From Massilia sp. YIM B02443 (lineage in GTDB: Bacteria; Pseudomonadota; Gammaproteobacteria; Burkholderiales; Burkholderiaceae_D): DNA of 64,000 bases. Positions 1 to 12,124 of the stretch are shown piece by piece (the stretch's first letter is position 1; each line of letters begins with the position of its first letter). Below the pieces are notes generated by a model. The model was not told the DNA's origin. It saw nothing but the letters and a program-made list of their open reading frames with translations, and searched no databases. The translations under genes were made by a program, and so were the position numbers. The stretch is from contig NZ_JASNRA010000009.1 of the NCBI RefSeq assembly GCF_030411955.1, forward strand, positions 47,561 to 111,560. The letters run 5' to 3'.

Positions 1-1
1 C

Positions 2-1483
2 AGCACTGAAGTGGCACAGGGCGCTGCAAGCACCACCACCAACGAGGAACTCAGCCTGTTGGATCGCATCGTCCAGGAAGGAAAGATGGCCGTCGAGCCA
101 TCGCAGAAAGCTTACGCACGCACGCTGCTGGGGCAGTTCGCCACCCAGGTGCTGGACGAAGGCATGAAGAAGGCGCCGGACAAGGGCGTGGTCGACATGA
201 TCAACCTGCGCGTGGCGCAGATCGACAAGATCCTGAGCGACCAGGTGAATGCGATCATGCACGACGAACGCTTCCAGGCGCTGGAGTCGTCCTGGCGCGG
301 GCTGCACGACATGGTCATGGGCACCGAGACCGGGCCGCGGCTCAAACTGCGGCTGCTGAACGTGTCGAAGAAGGAGCTGCTGAAGGATCTGGAAGGCGCG
401 GTCGATCACGACATGAGCGTGCTGTTCAAGAAGGTGTATGAGGAAGAATATGGCACCTTCGGCGGCGACCCGTACTCGCTCCTGATCGGCGACTATTATT
501 TTGGACGCGATCCGCAGGACATGGCGCTGCTGGTGCGCATGTCGAAGGTGGCCGCCGCCGCCCACGCGCCCTTCATCGCCGCTGCCGCCCCATCGCTGTT
601 CGACATGACCTCGTTCACCGAACTCGGCGTGCCGCGCGACATGTCGAAGATCTTCGACAGCGCCGAGCTGGTGTCGTGGCGCGGCTTTCGCGAATCCGAG
701 GATTCGCGCTACGTCTCGCTGGTGCTGCCGCGCTATGCCGCGCGCATGCCGTACGGCGCCAGGACCAACCCGGTCGAGTCGTTCAGCTTCGAGGAAGCCG
801 TCGATGGCACCAACCATGGCAAGTACCTGTGGGCGAATTCGGCTTACCAGCTCGGCCTGCGCATCACCGACGCCTTTGCCAAGTACAGCTGGACCACGGC
901 GATCCGCGGCGTCGAGGGCGGCGGCAAGATCAGCAGCATGACCACGCACGCGTTCAAGACCAGTGACGGCGACATCGCGCTCAAGGGCCCGACCGAGGTC
1001 AGCATCACCGACCGGCGCGAAAAAGAGCTGAACGACCTTGGCTTTATTGCCGTGGTCAACGCCAAGGGTACCGATTCGGCCACCTTCTTCGGCGGCCAGT
1101 CGGTCAACAAGCCGAAAGTGTACAACCTGGACGCAGCCAACGCCAACGCAGCGCTGTCCTCGCGCCTGCCGTACGTGCTGGCGGCATCGCGGTTTGCGCA
1201 CTACATCAAGGTGATCATGCGTGACAAGGTCGGCAGTTTCCAGACCCGGCAGAGCGTCGAGAACTACCTGAACAACTGGCTGAGCGGCTACGTGCTGCTG
1301 AGCGCGAACGCCACGCAGGGTGAGAAGGCGCGCTTTCCGCTGGCGGAAGGGCGGGTCGACGTGACCGAGATCGCCGGCAAGCCGGGCGCGTATTCGGCGA
1401 CGGTGTTTCTCAAGCCGCACTTCCAGATGGAGGAGCTGACTACGTCGATCCGGCTGGTAGCGGAGTTGCCGGCGGCCGCTTGA
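2..1483 (+). CDS. tssC: TssC, T6SS contractile sheath large subunit (5' end outside window)
   Basis: TssC (VipB/EvpB family) pairs with TssB to build the cytoplasmic contractile sheath around the Hcp tube. The protein matches the family along its whole visible length: an N-terminal helical part, ALESSWRGLHDMV near residue 95, EEEYGTFGGDPYSLLIGDYYF near 145-165, the ESEDSRYVSLVLPR and RMPYGARTNPVE stretches near 230-255, and the C-terminal FLKPHFQMEELTTSIRLVAELP. The frame is open from base 2, so the true start and tssB probably lie upstream of the window; a GTG at base 11 is the first possible internal start. About 490 residues are visible, close to the usual family length of roughly 490-500, so little is missing. 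It lies 92 bp before hcp in the same direction. Identification is secure; only the 5' end is uncertain. Confidence 0.95.
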   Translation, partial: STEVAQGAASTTTNEELSLLDRIVQEGKMAVEPSQKAYARTLLGQFATQVLDEGMKKAPDKGVVDMINLRVAQIDKILSDQVNAIMHDERFQALESSWRGLHDMVMGTETGPRLKLRLLNVSKKELLKDLEGAVDHDMSVLFKKVYEEEYGTFGGDPYSLLIGDYYFGRDPQDMALLVRMSKVAAAAHAPFIAAAAPSLFDMTSFTELGVPRDMSKIFDSAELVSWRGFRESEDSRYVSLVLPRYAARMPYGARTNPVESFSFEEAVDGTNHGKYLWANSAYQLGLRITDAFAKYSWTTAIRGVEGGGKISSMTTHAFKTSDGDIALKGPTEVSITDRREKELNDLGFIAVVNAKGTDSATFFGGQSVNKPKVYNLDAANANAALSSRLPYVLAASRFAHYIKVIMRDKVGSFQTRQSVENYLNNWLSGYVLLSANATQGEKARFPLAEGRVDVTEIAGKPGAYSATVFLKPHFQMEELTTSIRLVAELPAAA

Positions 1484-1575
1484 TCAGTTGCCGGGCCGGG
1501 CGCCCGGTATTTTCCAAGATGGCGGTGGCATGCGCCTGCTGCTAATGCCACTGCATCCGCTTATCGGAGATTCAC

Positions 1576-2061
1576 ATGTCTGACGTTCTCATTCTCGACC
1601 TGGGCGATTCGATCAAAGGTAATTGCACTATTACCGATTACGCCAACAAGATCATTGTCAATTCGTTTTCGCACAACGCCTATCTGCCGATGAGTAACGA
1701 CGCCGGTAATACGGAACGCACCCTCGGGCGTCCCGTCCTTTCTGAAATGTCGTTCTCCAAATCGTCGGATCTGTCGACGACCGAACTGTTCAAGGCCTGC
1801 ACCCAGGGTACCAAGATCGGGCCGGCCAAACTGCATATTGGCCGGGTTGAAAACGGTGTTTATATGAATTTCATGACCTATGAAATGACCAACGCCATGG
1901 TTTCGCAGATGAGCTGCAGCGGTGGCGGTGGCATTCCGAATGATTCGTTCTCAATCAACTTTACCAAGATCAAGGCTGATTTTACTCAGCAACAAACGGA
2001 TTCGACGGCCAAGGGGACCGGCACCTGGAACTGGAATCTGGAGACAATGAAGGCGGATTGA
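1576..2061 (+). CDS. hcp: Hcp (TssD), T6SS inner tube protein
   Basis: Hcp forms stacked hexameric rings that make the T6SS inner tube and can carry small effectors. The 161-residue product is the usual Hcp1-family size. It starts MSDVLILDLGDSIKGNC and keeps family features: the SFSHNAYLP segment, GRPVLSEMSFSKSSDLSTT in the middle, GTKIGPAKLHIGR, and a C-terminal region ending WNWNLETMKAD. There is no C-terminal extension, so it is a structural Hcp and not an evolved one carrying an effector. A GGAG ribosome site lies 6-10 bases before the ATG. Codon use is visibly less GC-rich than in tssF to tssA, as in the gene that follows. It sits between tssC and an unidentified gene. Confidence 0.95.
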   Translation: MSDVLILDLGDSIKGNCTITDYANKIIVNSFSHNAYLPMSNDAGNTERTLGRPVLSEMSFSKSSDLSTTELFKACTQGTKIGPAKLHIGRVENGVYMNFMTYEMTNAMVSQMSCSGGGGIPNDSFSINFTKIKADFTQQQTDSTAKGTGTWNWNLETMKAD

Positions 2062-2205
2062 GTAACTTGAACGAACACGTGATCAGCGAAAACTGCAGTG
2101 ACAATGCATGCGCCGCATTTGCAGGTGTCGGCTTTGCCATCCGTTGGTGACGTGTTGATCCGGCGGAGCAGCACATCGCTTTGACAAGATGATCCGGAGG
2201 AGGCA

Positions 2206-2733
2206 ATGGGAATTTGCAAGACATGTGGAGAAAAAATAGCTGACAGCTTCAGTTATTGCGGCAAACACAACCCGAATGCAAAGAAAAATGCCAAGGCTAC
2301 TCAGAAGGCCATTGAGCAGGCCGCCAGGAACGCACAAATAGAAGCTGCGCTCCGGGCTGCGGAGAAGGAAAGGTTGAAGAAGATAGCCGCCGATCTGGCG
2401 GCCAAGGAACGCGCCGAGGCGGTGATAAGACAAAAGCAAGCGCTTATCCCAGCGCAGGCTGCAGCGGCGAAGATGGCCATTCGTGGCCTGGTGCAGCAGG
2501 TGGAGACACTGCGAGCGGCAAATCCAGGGCGTCAGAATATCAACGCAGGCCAGAATGCGGATCTGCAGACGATTACGGGCGGAACCAATAATCCGCACGC
2601 GATTACCGCGCAATCGCCTGTCACAAAGGATGAAATCATCAACTACCTGTACGAGAGCGGATTTCTGGAAAATTCTGATTCCGGATTATTCAAGCACAGG
2701 ACCCCGGACCAGATCTTCATTCATGTTACTTGA
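2206..2733 (+). CDS. Unknown protein with N-terminal zinc-ribbon-like motif and coiled coil, inside the T6SS locus
   Basis: I do not recognise this 175-residue protein. It begins MGICKTCGEKI followed by YCGKH, a CxxC...CxxH pattern near residues 4-20 that looks like a small zinc ribbon. Residues about 24-90 are rich in Ala, Lys, Glu and Arg and should form a long helix or coiled coil. The remainder (NPHAITAQSPVTKDEIINYLYESGFLE) looks like a short helical domain. There is no signal peptide or membrane segment. A strong GGAGGAGG site sits just before the ATG, which supports the start. It occupies the hcp-tssF interval, where many T6SS loci place tssE; here tssE lies further on. Base composition is AT-richer than the main operon, like hcp, hinting at an inserted or exchanged segment. 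A role as adaptor, chaperone or effector is possible but unsupported. Confidence 0.75.
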   Translation: MGICKTCGEKIADSFSYCGKHNPNAKKNAKATQKAIEQAARNAQIEAALRAAEKERLKKIAADLAAKERAEAVIRQKQALIPAQAAAAKMAIRGLVQQVETLRAANPGRQNINAGQNADLQTITGGTNNPHAITAQSPVTKDEIINYLYESGFLENSDSGLFKHRTPDQIFIHVT

Positions 2734-2951
2734 TAACGAAGCACTTATCGACAGACGTAGCACGATAGTGGCCGCTCCCGAAAAATCCGCGCAGCGCGGG
2801 CATTGTCGTCTGGAACGCCATACGGTAAAGGCAGAGTCACGAAACCGGACAAGTTCCGAAATCAAGAAACAATTGGAGCTTCATTCTGGTCAACTTGACC
2901 AATCGTTCTCAATGTAATGCATGCATTTCCAGTTGCCACTGCGAGAAAAGT

Positions 2952-4730
2952 ATGTCCGCTTCTGACCGCGAACTCGACTACTTTCGTCGCGAACTGAGCT
3001 ACCTGCGCACCGCGTCTGCCGACTTCGCCAGGCGCCATCCAAAGGTGGCCGGCAACCTGGCGTTAAGCGACGCGCATTCGGCCGACCCCCATGTCCAGCA
3101 CCTGATTGAGTCGGTCGCCTTCCTCACTGCTGGTATCCATCGCGAAATCGACGGTTTAGCATCTGCCACCGCGTCGAGTATCCTGGATCATCTCTGCCCA
3201 AATTTGGCCCAGCCAGTGCCAGCAATGACGATCATGCAGATGACGCTCGATGCAGACGAAGGCAAGGTCACGGCCGGCAGCCGCGTTGTGTGTGACACGC
3301 TGCTTTCTACAATTGGCGCGTCCGGTGCGCGGTGTTGCTTCCGTACCGGCTGGGACACCACCGTGTGGCCCCTGCATGTAAGCGCTGTGGCACTGCAGGA
3401 AGCGCGCGTGCTTCGTATCGAGTGCCGGGCCAACGACAGCGCCGACGTGGCCGACCTGGAACTGGACACGCTGCGCCTGCATCTTGGCGGCGAATTGCTG
3501 ACAGCCATGCCCTTGCACGAGTTGCTGCTCACCAGCCTGGACTGCATCGAGATCGCCGGCAGCACCGGCGTACAGCGTCTGCCGGCGAGTTGCCTGAGAC
3601 CGGTCGGTTTCGACGAGCACGATGCGATCTTGTCTGCTCCGGCCCATGCCCATCCGGCCTATGTCCTGCTGCAGGAATATTTCACCTTCCCGCGCAAGTT
3701 CCAGTTTTTTGATCTGCATGGACTGCGCGGCAAGCTGGGTAATGGCGTGACGTTCAGCATCCGCCTGGTCTTCAACCACAATGCTGCCGTGCTGGCACTG
3801 CTGCGCCCCGAACACATCCGCCTGAACTGCGTCCCGGCCATCAACCTGTTCCCCGTCACCAGCGAGCCGATCACTTGGGACGGGCGCCAACACGAATACC
3901 TGCTGTTCCCGGATCGCAAGCGCGACGCCACGACCGAAGTGCATTCAGTGGTCTCGGTCACCGTGTCCGACCCGCGCACCGACCGCAGCGAGACGATCCC
4001 GAGCGTATTCGCCGATACCGGCGCCGCCGGCGACACGGACGGCGTGCGCGGCAACGCGCCGCTGTGCTGGACCATGCGCCGCACTGCCAGCCTGCGTCGC
4101 GGCATCAGCGGCACCGATGTCTACCTCGGCTTCGTCGACCGCCGCGACCCCGCCACCGTCCAGACGGACACGATGGTCTACGCCAAGCTGCTGTGCACCA
4201 ACCGCGAACTTGCCAGTCAAATCAGGCCGGGCACCCGTTTCTACGGCGAGGGGATGGCCGCGTCCACGGTGGTGCGCGCGTTGTACCAGCCCAGCCCCCA
4301 GCGCGCCCCGCCGCTCGACAGCGCGGCATTGTGGGCATTGGTGTCCCTGCTGCGCCTGAATCATCGTTCGCTGGTCGACGGCGGTGCGGCCTCGTTGCGC
4401 GAGATGCTCGGCCTGTTCGCCAGCGGCAGCGCGCACGACACGGTGCAGATCGCCGGCATCAAGCGTCTCACCGCCAAACCGGGCACCGCGCGCATGGGAG
4501 GCCATGAAACCGCGGGCGCCTGGCGCGGCCATTGCCGCGGCACCGACATCGTCATCGAATTCGATCCGGCCGCCTTCGCCGGTTCGTCGGCGCTGCTGCT
4601 GGCCAGTGTGCTGGCGCACTTCTTCGCGCTGTACACCACCGCCAATTCCTATGTGCGCCTGACGGTGGAGCGCGACGGCGAAACCTGGATGGAATGGCCT
4701 CCGATGGCGGGACGCCAGGCCCTGGTCTGA
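2952..4730 (+). CDS. tssF: TssF, T6SS baseplate subunit
   Basis: TssF (VasA/ImpG family) forms the baseplate wedge with TssG, TssE and TssK. The 592-residue product matches the family in length and sequence: the N-terminal RELDYFRRELSYLRTASADFARRHPKVAGNLAL is the signature opening, with EYFTFPRKFQFFDLHGL near residues 235-255 and a C-terminal part ending FALYTTANSYVRLTVERDGE. I chose the ATG at 2952 because the family starts immediately before this signature; the frame stays open 57 bases further upstream, but those residues (Cys-rich) do not look like TssF. The 217 bases separating it from the preceding gene hold nothing I can identify. tssE follows after 158 bp. Confidence 0.95.
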   Translation: MSASDRELDYFRRELSYLRTASADFARRHPKVAGNLALSDAHSADPHVQHLIESVAFLTAGIHREIDGLASATASSILDHLCPNLAQPVPAMTIMQMTLDADEGKVTAGSRVVCDTLLSTIGASGARCCFRTGWDTTVWPLHVSAVALQEARVLRIECRANDSADVADLELDTLRLHLGGELLTAMPLHELLLTSLDCIEIAGSTGVQRLPASCLRPVGFDEHDAILSAPAHAHPAYVLLQEYFTFPRKFQFFDLHGLRGKLGNGVTFSIRLVFNHNAAVLALLRPEHIRLNCVPAINLFPVTSEPITWDGRQHEYLLFPDRKRDATTEVHSVVSVTVSDPRTDRSETIPSVFADTGAAGDTDGVRGNAPLCWTMRRTASLRRGISGTDVYLGFVDRRDPATVQTDTMVYAKLLCTNRELASQIRPGTRFYGEGMAASTVVRALYQPSPQRAPPLDSAALWALVSLLRLNHRSLVDGGAASLREMLGLFASGSAHDTVQIAGIKRLTAKPGTARMGGHETAGAWRGHCRGTDIVIEFDPAAFAGSSALLLASVLAHFFALYTTANSYVRLTVERDGETWMEWPPMAGRQALV

Positions 4731-4888
4731 AGCGGGAACCGTCCTCACCGATACACCGCGGCGCGCTGTCGCTGTTACTTGTGTTACGTAGCAGCCGTTC
4801 CCTACCATCGGTTCAAGCAACAGATCCGCCAAAGCGCCTCGATACCGCGTCGCGGCCTGTCCCTCGATCCGACGATTGGCGAACGCTC

Positions 4889-5353
4889 ATGCATTCAGTG
4901 TCTCATGTAGCCGTGCTCCCCCTGTTCGACCGTATCGGCGCCGCGCCGGATGCGCAGACCGGCGTGCGCCTGACGCCGACCGAGGCGCTCAAGCTGTCGC
5001 TGCGGCTGGACCTGGTGCGCCTGTTCAACGCCCGCAACGGCTTGACGATCGCGCAGTTCCTCGGCGGCGGGCCGACCGCGCTCGATTACGGCCTGCCGGA
5101 CACGCTGGCGCTGTCGCCCCAATCGGCCACCGACCTGCAATGCTGGGAGCGCGTCATCACGCGCGCGATCCTGCTGTACGAGCCGCGCCTGCGCCAGGTA
5201 CAGGTCAAGGTAACGCCGGATGCCGCGCGGCCGGCGACGGCGCGGGTGGTCATTTCCGCGACCGCTGCCGGCGCCGACGAGGCAGGGCTCTTCCATTTCG
5301 ATTTCGACGCCACGCTCGACGACCTGATGCCGCACGTCGACGCCGGCGCCTGA
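4889..5353 (+). CDS. tssE: TssE, gp25-like T6SS baseplate subunit
   Basis: TssE resembles phage T4 gp25 and nucleates sheath assembly at the baseplate. The 154-residue product contains the gp25-type pattern: LSLRLDLVRLFNARNGLTIAQF near residues 34-55, GLPDTLALSPQSATDLQCWERVITRAI in the middle, and LLYEPRLRQVQVKV near 100-113, corresponding to the family's 'EPRL..V.V' core. The frame is open far upstream into tssF, but the ATG at 4889 gives the normal gp25 length and begins just before the conserved VLPLFDRI. It sits between tssF and tssG, so all three baseplate genes are consecutive; tssG begins 15 bp after its stop. The N-terminal part diverges from the classical form, so identification rests on the gp25 core and on context. 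Confidence 0.88.
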   Translation: MHSVSHVAVLPLFDRIGAAPDAQTGVRLTPTEALKLSLRLDLVRLFNARNGLTIAQFLGGGPTALDYGLPDTLALSPQSATDLQCWERVITRAILLYEPRLRQVQVKVTPDAARPATARVVISATAAGADEAGLFHFDFDATLDDLMPHVDAGA

Positions 5354-5368
5354 GGATACGACCTTCGC

Positions 5369-6387
5369 ATGCCCGATCTCCTCTCCGAGCTGCGCCGCGC
5401 GCCGCACACCTTCAACCTGTTCCAGGCCATCAGCGTGCTCGAACGGGCGGCGCCCGAGCGTGCGCCGGTCGGCGCCGGCGTCGGCAGCGATGAAGCCGTG
5501 CGCCTGGCCGCCCATGTCGACCTGGCGTTCGCGCCGAGCGACATCGCCAGCCTGCGCCCCAGCACCCAGCCCGGCCCGGCGTGGACGCTGCGCACTGCCG
5601 CCCTGACGCTGGCCGGCGCCCACGGTCCGCTGGCGACCCCATTCACCGAACTGCTGCTGGAACAGCGCAGCGCGCGCAATCCGGCCGGTCTCGACTTCCT
5701 CGACATGTTCAACGGACGCCTGCTCGGCCTCTGGCACCGCGCGCGCGCCATGCGCCATGTGGCGCTGCAACCCGGCGTTACGTCGCCGGCGCCGCTGCTG
5801 CGCACCATCGACACCTTGTCCGGCCTGGGTATCGGCCTCGGTGCGCAGGGGCCGGCCGGAGAGCAGGGCTGGCTGCGCCACGCGGCCCTGCAAAACGCGG
5901 CGCCGCGTTCGATGGCGACCCTGCTGGCATTGCTGCGCGACCGGCTCGGCGTGCGCTTCAACGGCGAGCAGTTCGTCGGCGGCTGGCAGGCGCTGGCGCC
6001 GCGCGAACGGGCCCGTCTCGGTCGCGCGCGTAGCGGCATGAGCCTGGGTGCGCGTGTCTGGGACCAGGGCGCAGGCATGGCGCTGTCAACACCTCCGCTG
6101 ACGCTGCGCCAGTTCGCCGAACTGCAGCCGGGAGCGCAAAAATTCCGCCTGCTGGCCTGGCTGGTGGCGCAGCATCTGCAAGCCGATTTCCGCGTGACGC
6201 TCACGCTCACCCTGGCCGAGGCGCCCGCCACCCGCCTGCCGCGGCGCAGCGCAGCGGACGCGCCAATGCTCCGGCCACGGCTCGGCCGCAGCGCCTGGCT
6301 CTCGGGCCGCGCGCGCGACCCGAAGCGCTACCGCGCCGCGCGCTTCCTGCTGCCGGTCTGCACGGTCAACCTCGCCAAGCGCCGTTG

Positions 6388-6388
<1 letters not shown>
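5369..6388 (+). CDS. tssG: TssG, T6SS baseplate subunit
   Basis: TssG (VasB/ImpH family) partners TssF in the baseplate wedge. The 339-residue product shows the family opening, LLSELRRAPHTFNLFQAISVLER, then SLRPSTQPGP, LTLAGAHGPLATPFTELLLE near residues 75-95, and LDFLDMFNGRLLGLWHRARA near 108-128. The stretch GLGAQGPAGEQGWLRHAALQ and the later GARVWDQGAGMALS also fit the family. It overlaps the clpV start by one base (TGATG), which suggests translational coupling. The C-terminal end is rich in arginine (RARDPKRYRAARFLLP). Confidence 0.93.
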
Positions 6389-9062
<2,674 letters not shown>

Positions 9063-9066
<4 letters not shown>

Positions 9067-11024
9067 AAACCGGTTTCAAACAGGGCGGCCTGCTGCGCGT
9101 CAGTTCTCCCTTCGGCGCCGACGACCTGCTGCCCGATAGCCTGGAAGGCAGCGAAGGCATGTCGGAGCTGTTCCGCTTCACGCTGCACATGCGCTCGCCG
9201 AACGCCGGCCTGGCAGCGGCCACGGTGCTGGGCAAGCAGCTCACGGTCACGATCGACCCCGATGGGAGCAGCCCGCGCGTCATCAGCGGCATCGTCACGC
9301 GCTTCGTCCAGAGCGGCCAGGACCGCGACTTCGCCGTCTACGACGCCGAGCTGGCGCCGGACCTGTGGCGCCTGACCCTGGCGCGCGACCGCAAGATCTA
9401 TGCAAACCAGGGCGTGGACGCCATCGTCAAGGCGGTGCTGGGCGAGTTCGGCATCCGCTTCGAGTCGAAGCTGGCCGCCACCTATGCCGCGCGCGACTAC
9501 TGCGTGCGCTACGACGAGACGGCGTTCGACTTCATCGCGCGCCTGATGGAAGCGGCCGGCATCTTTTATTTCTTCACCTTCGACAGCAGCGGCCATACGC
9601 TGGTGCTGGCAGACGCCAACAGCCAGTGCGCCGACTGCGCCGGGGCCGCCGCCGTGCGCTACTGGCCCGACACCGGCATGGCGCGCCCGAACGATGCTGT
9701 GGTGCGCTTCGAGCACGAGCAGCGCCTGGCGCTGATGAAGGCCACCGTCGACGACTACGATTTCACGGCGCCCGACACCGCGCTGGCGGGCACCCATGCG
9801 GCAGCCGCCGGCAGCGGCGCCAGCTACGAATTCGCCAGCGGCCACGCCAGCGTCGACGCCGCCACGGCGCTGGCGCGCCTGCGCGTGGAGGCCGGCCGCG
9901 CCGGCGCCGAGGTGCTGCGCGGCGACAGCTACTGCCACCCGTTCGCGGCCGGCACGCGCTTCACCTTGTCGGGCCACTTCATCGAAAGCCTGAACGCCGG
10001 TTTCGTGCTGCGCCGCGTGCACCACGCCGTGCGCGATGGGCGCTACACGAATGCGTTCGAAGCCTTCCCCGCCGAGCAGCCGTTCCGCAAGGCCTTGGTC
10101 ACGCCGCGCCCGCGCGTGGCCGGCGTCGACACGGCGCGCGTGCTGGGCCCGGGCGGCGAGGAAATCTGGACCGACAAGCATGGCCGCATCAAGCTGCACT
10201 TTCCCTGGGACCGCGATGCCGAAGACGACACCCAGGCGCCGTGGGTGCGGGTGGCCCAGGCGGCCTCCGGTAACGGCTTCGGCGCGCTGTTCCTGCCGCG
10301 CGTCGGCGACGAGGTGGTGGTGGCCTACATCAACGGCGACCCCGACCGGCCGCTGGTGACGGGCAGCGTCTACAACGGCAGCAACCTGCCGCCGGCCACG
10401 CTGCCGGCCGACCAGACCCAGTCGATCCTGCGCACCCGCTCGTCGAAGGGCGGCAGCGCCGGCAACGAGCTGCGCTTCGAGGACAAGAAGGACGCCGAGC
10501 AGCTCTACCTGCATGCACAGAAAGACCTGCTGGCCGAGATCGAGAATGCCTTGACCACCACCGTGAAGAAGGGCGCCGAGACCCACACGCTGGAAGAGGG
10601 CGACCGCAGCGTCGAGGTCAGAAAGGGCAAGGAAACCCACAAGGTGGCCGGCACGCGCGGGTTGACCGTCACCGGCGCCGAGACCCACGCCAACGAGGCC
10701 GCGTTCACCCACACGGTGAAAGGCGACTACGCGCTGACGATCGACGGCAGCCTGACGATTACGGTGAAAGGCGCGGTCAAGCTGGCGGGCGACGGCGCCA
10801 TCGCGCTGCAGGCCGGCGCCTCGCTCAAGGCGAAGGCCGGCACCGAACTGCTGTGCGACGCCGGCACCGACTTCACCGCCAAGGCCGGCAAGACGCTGAC
10901 CCAGCAGGCCGGCATGAAGATCGACAGCAAGGCCGCGATCATCAGCAGCAAGGCCGATGCCACCCACAGCGTGGAAGCGGGCGCCATGCTGACCCTCAAG
11001 GGCGCGCTGGCGAAGGTGAACTGA
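9063..11024 (+). CDS. vgrG: VgrG (TssI), T6SS spike protein
   Basis: VgrG trimers cap the Hcp tube and puncture the target membrane. The 653-residue protein has a gp27-like base (about 1-340, with MSELFRFTLHMRSPNAGL and ETAFDFIARLMEAAGIFYFF), a gp5-type OB fold (about 360-470, EIWTDKHGRIKLHFPWDRD then ALFLPRVGDEVVVAYINGDPDRP), and a C-terminal beta-helix needle with repeated Thr/Val/Gly pattern (TTTVKKGAETHTL to TLKGALAKVN). There is no added effector domain, so it is a structural spike. It starts inside the clpV stop (ATGA) and ends overlapping the MORN-repeat gene (TGATG). It differs clearly in sequence from the VgrG remnant at the right end of the window, so the two are different VgrG types. 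Confidence 0.95.
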
Positions 11025-11716
11025 TGGACGCGCCCGACGACGCAAACCTGGTGGAGGACTACGGCGACAACGGCCGCCTGCGCCTGCGCAGCCGGATGGC
11101 GGGCGGCCTGCTGCATGGCCTGCTGGAGCAGTTCGACGACGCCGGCAACCTGGCGCTGCTGGCCCAGTTCGAGCGCGGCCAGCTGCACGGCGCCATGGCG
11201 GTGTACGGCGCCGACGGCGTGCTGGTGCAGCGCTGCGCCTTCCGCCACGGCGTGCCGCATGGGCTGATGGAGACCTTCGTGAACGGGCGCCGCGTCGCGG
11301 CCCGGACCATGGCCGACGGCGTCGCCAGCGGCCCGTCGCTGTCGTTCGACGAAGCCGGCCAGCTGACCGCGCGCCTGCAGCTGGTGGCGGGACAGCTGGA
11401 CGGTCCGGCGACGTTCTTCCACGAGGGCCGCCAGGTGCGCAGCAGCAGCTACCGCGCCGGCCTGCTGGAAGGCGAGTCGGTCGACTGCGATGCCGAAGGC
11501 CAGGTGGTGCAGCGCTGCAGCTACCGCGCTAACCTGCTGCACGGCGCGCTCAGGCGCTACTGGCCAAACGGCGCCCTGATGGAAGAGACGATCTACCAGG
11601 ACGGCGTGGCGCTGGCGGCGCCGGCGCGCTTCGACCAGCAGGGCCGGGCGCTCGGCCAGACCGAGGCGCCGCCGGCGCTGTTCGAACGGCTCAAGCGGCT
11701 GGTGCGGGGGGACTGA
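11024..11716 (+). CDS. MORN/YwqK-type repeat protein of the T6SS operon
   Basis: The 230-residue protein is built of about seven degenerate MORN-like repeats: short blocks of the type G.L.G.L..FD..G.L, for example GGLLHGLLEQFDDAGNLA, RGQLHGAMAVYGADGVLV, NLLHGALRRYWPNGALM. Such beta-hairpin repeats occur in proteins named 'YwqK family' by annotation pipelines, often next to T6SS or contact-dependent toxin genes. It has no signal peptide or membrane segment. It lies between vgrG and the PAAR-like gene and overlaps each by one base (TGATG), so it is made together with the spike. A role as spike-loading adaptor or cognate immunity factor is plausible from position, but the sequence does not decide between them. 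Confidence 0.82.
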   Translation: MDAPDDANLVEDYGDNGRLRLRSRMAGGLLHGLLEQFDDAGNLALLAQFERGQLHGAMAVYGADGVLVQRCAFRHGVPHGLMETFVNGRRVAARTMADGVASGPSLSFDEAGQLTARLQLVAGQLDGPATFFHEGRQVRSSSYRAGLLEGESVDCDAEGQVVQRCSYRANLLHGALRRYWPNGALMEETIYQDGVALAAPARFDQQGRALGQTEAPPALFERLKRLVRGD

Positions 11717-12102
11717 TGGGACAGCAGGTATGCGCGGGCGCCATGCTCAAGTGCTCGTTCGGCCTGGCGCCGGGAACGCTGCTGGTGCTGCCGGCGAACG
11801 GGGTCATGACGGCGGTGCCGGACGCCACCATCATGGACAACAAGCCGGTGCTGAACATCGCGCCCTTCGGCATGTGCAGTTCCCTCGCCAACCCGGCCGT
11901 CGCCGCCGCCACCGCGGCCGCCATGGGCGTGCTCACGCCCATGCCCTGCATGCCGATGACGGCGGCGCCGTGGATGCCGGGCGCGCCCACCGTGCTGATC
12001 GGCGGCATGCCGGCGCTGACCGCTGCCTGCAAGCTGATGTGCACGGCCGGCGGCGTGATCGAGATCTGCGTGCCCGGTCAGTCGACCGTGGCCGTTCCCT
12101 GA
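11716..12102 (+). CDS. PAAR-like protein (DUF4280), probable T6SS spike tip
   Basis: This 128-residue protein matches the DUF4280 PAAR-like family: it opens GQQVCAGAMLKCSFGLAPG, continues with NGVMTAVPDATIMDNKPVLNI and APFGMCSS, then TPMPCMPMTAAPWMPGAPTVLIGG and LTAACKLMCTAGGVIEI. The repeated Cys residues and short Gly/Pro-rich beta strands fit a metal-binding cone that sits on the VgrG needle. It is the only PAAR-type gene in the cluster and lacks any toxin extension, so it would be a bare tip to which effectors bind or fuse elsewhere. It overlaps the MORN gene by one base and is followed 22 bp later by a small membrane-protein gene. Confidence 0.88.
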   Translation: MGQQVCAGAMLKCSFGLAPGTLLVLPANGVMTAVPDATIMDNKPVLNIAPFGMCSSLANPAVAAATAAAMGVLTPMPCMPMTAAPWMPGAPTVLIGGMPALTAACKLMCTAGGVIEICVPGQSTVAVP

Positions 12103-12124
12103 CCAAACCTTGCGGAGTCAATCG

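Noticed and set aside
2483..2917. Possible extra gene between the zinc-ribbon gene and tssF
   Set aside because: It overlaps the better-supported gene, has no ribosome site and no family features.
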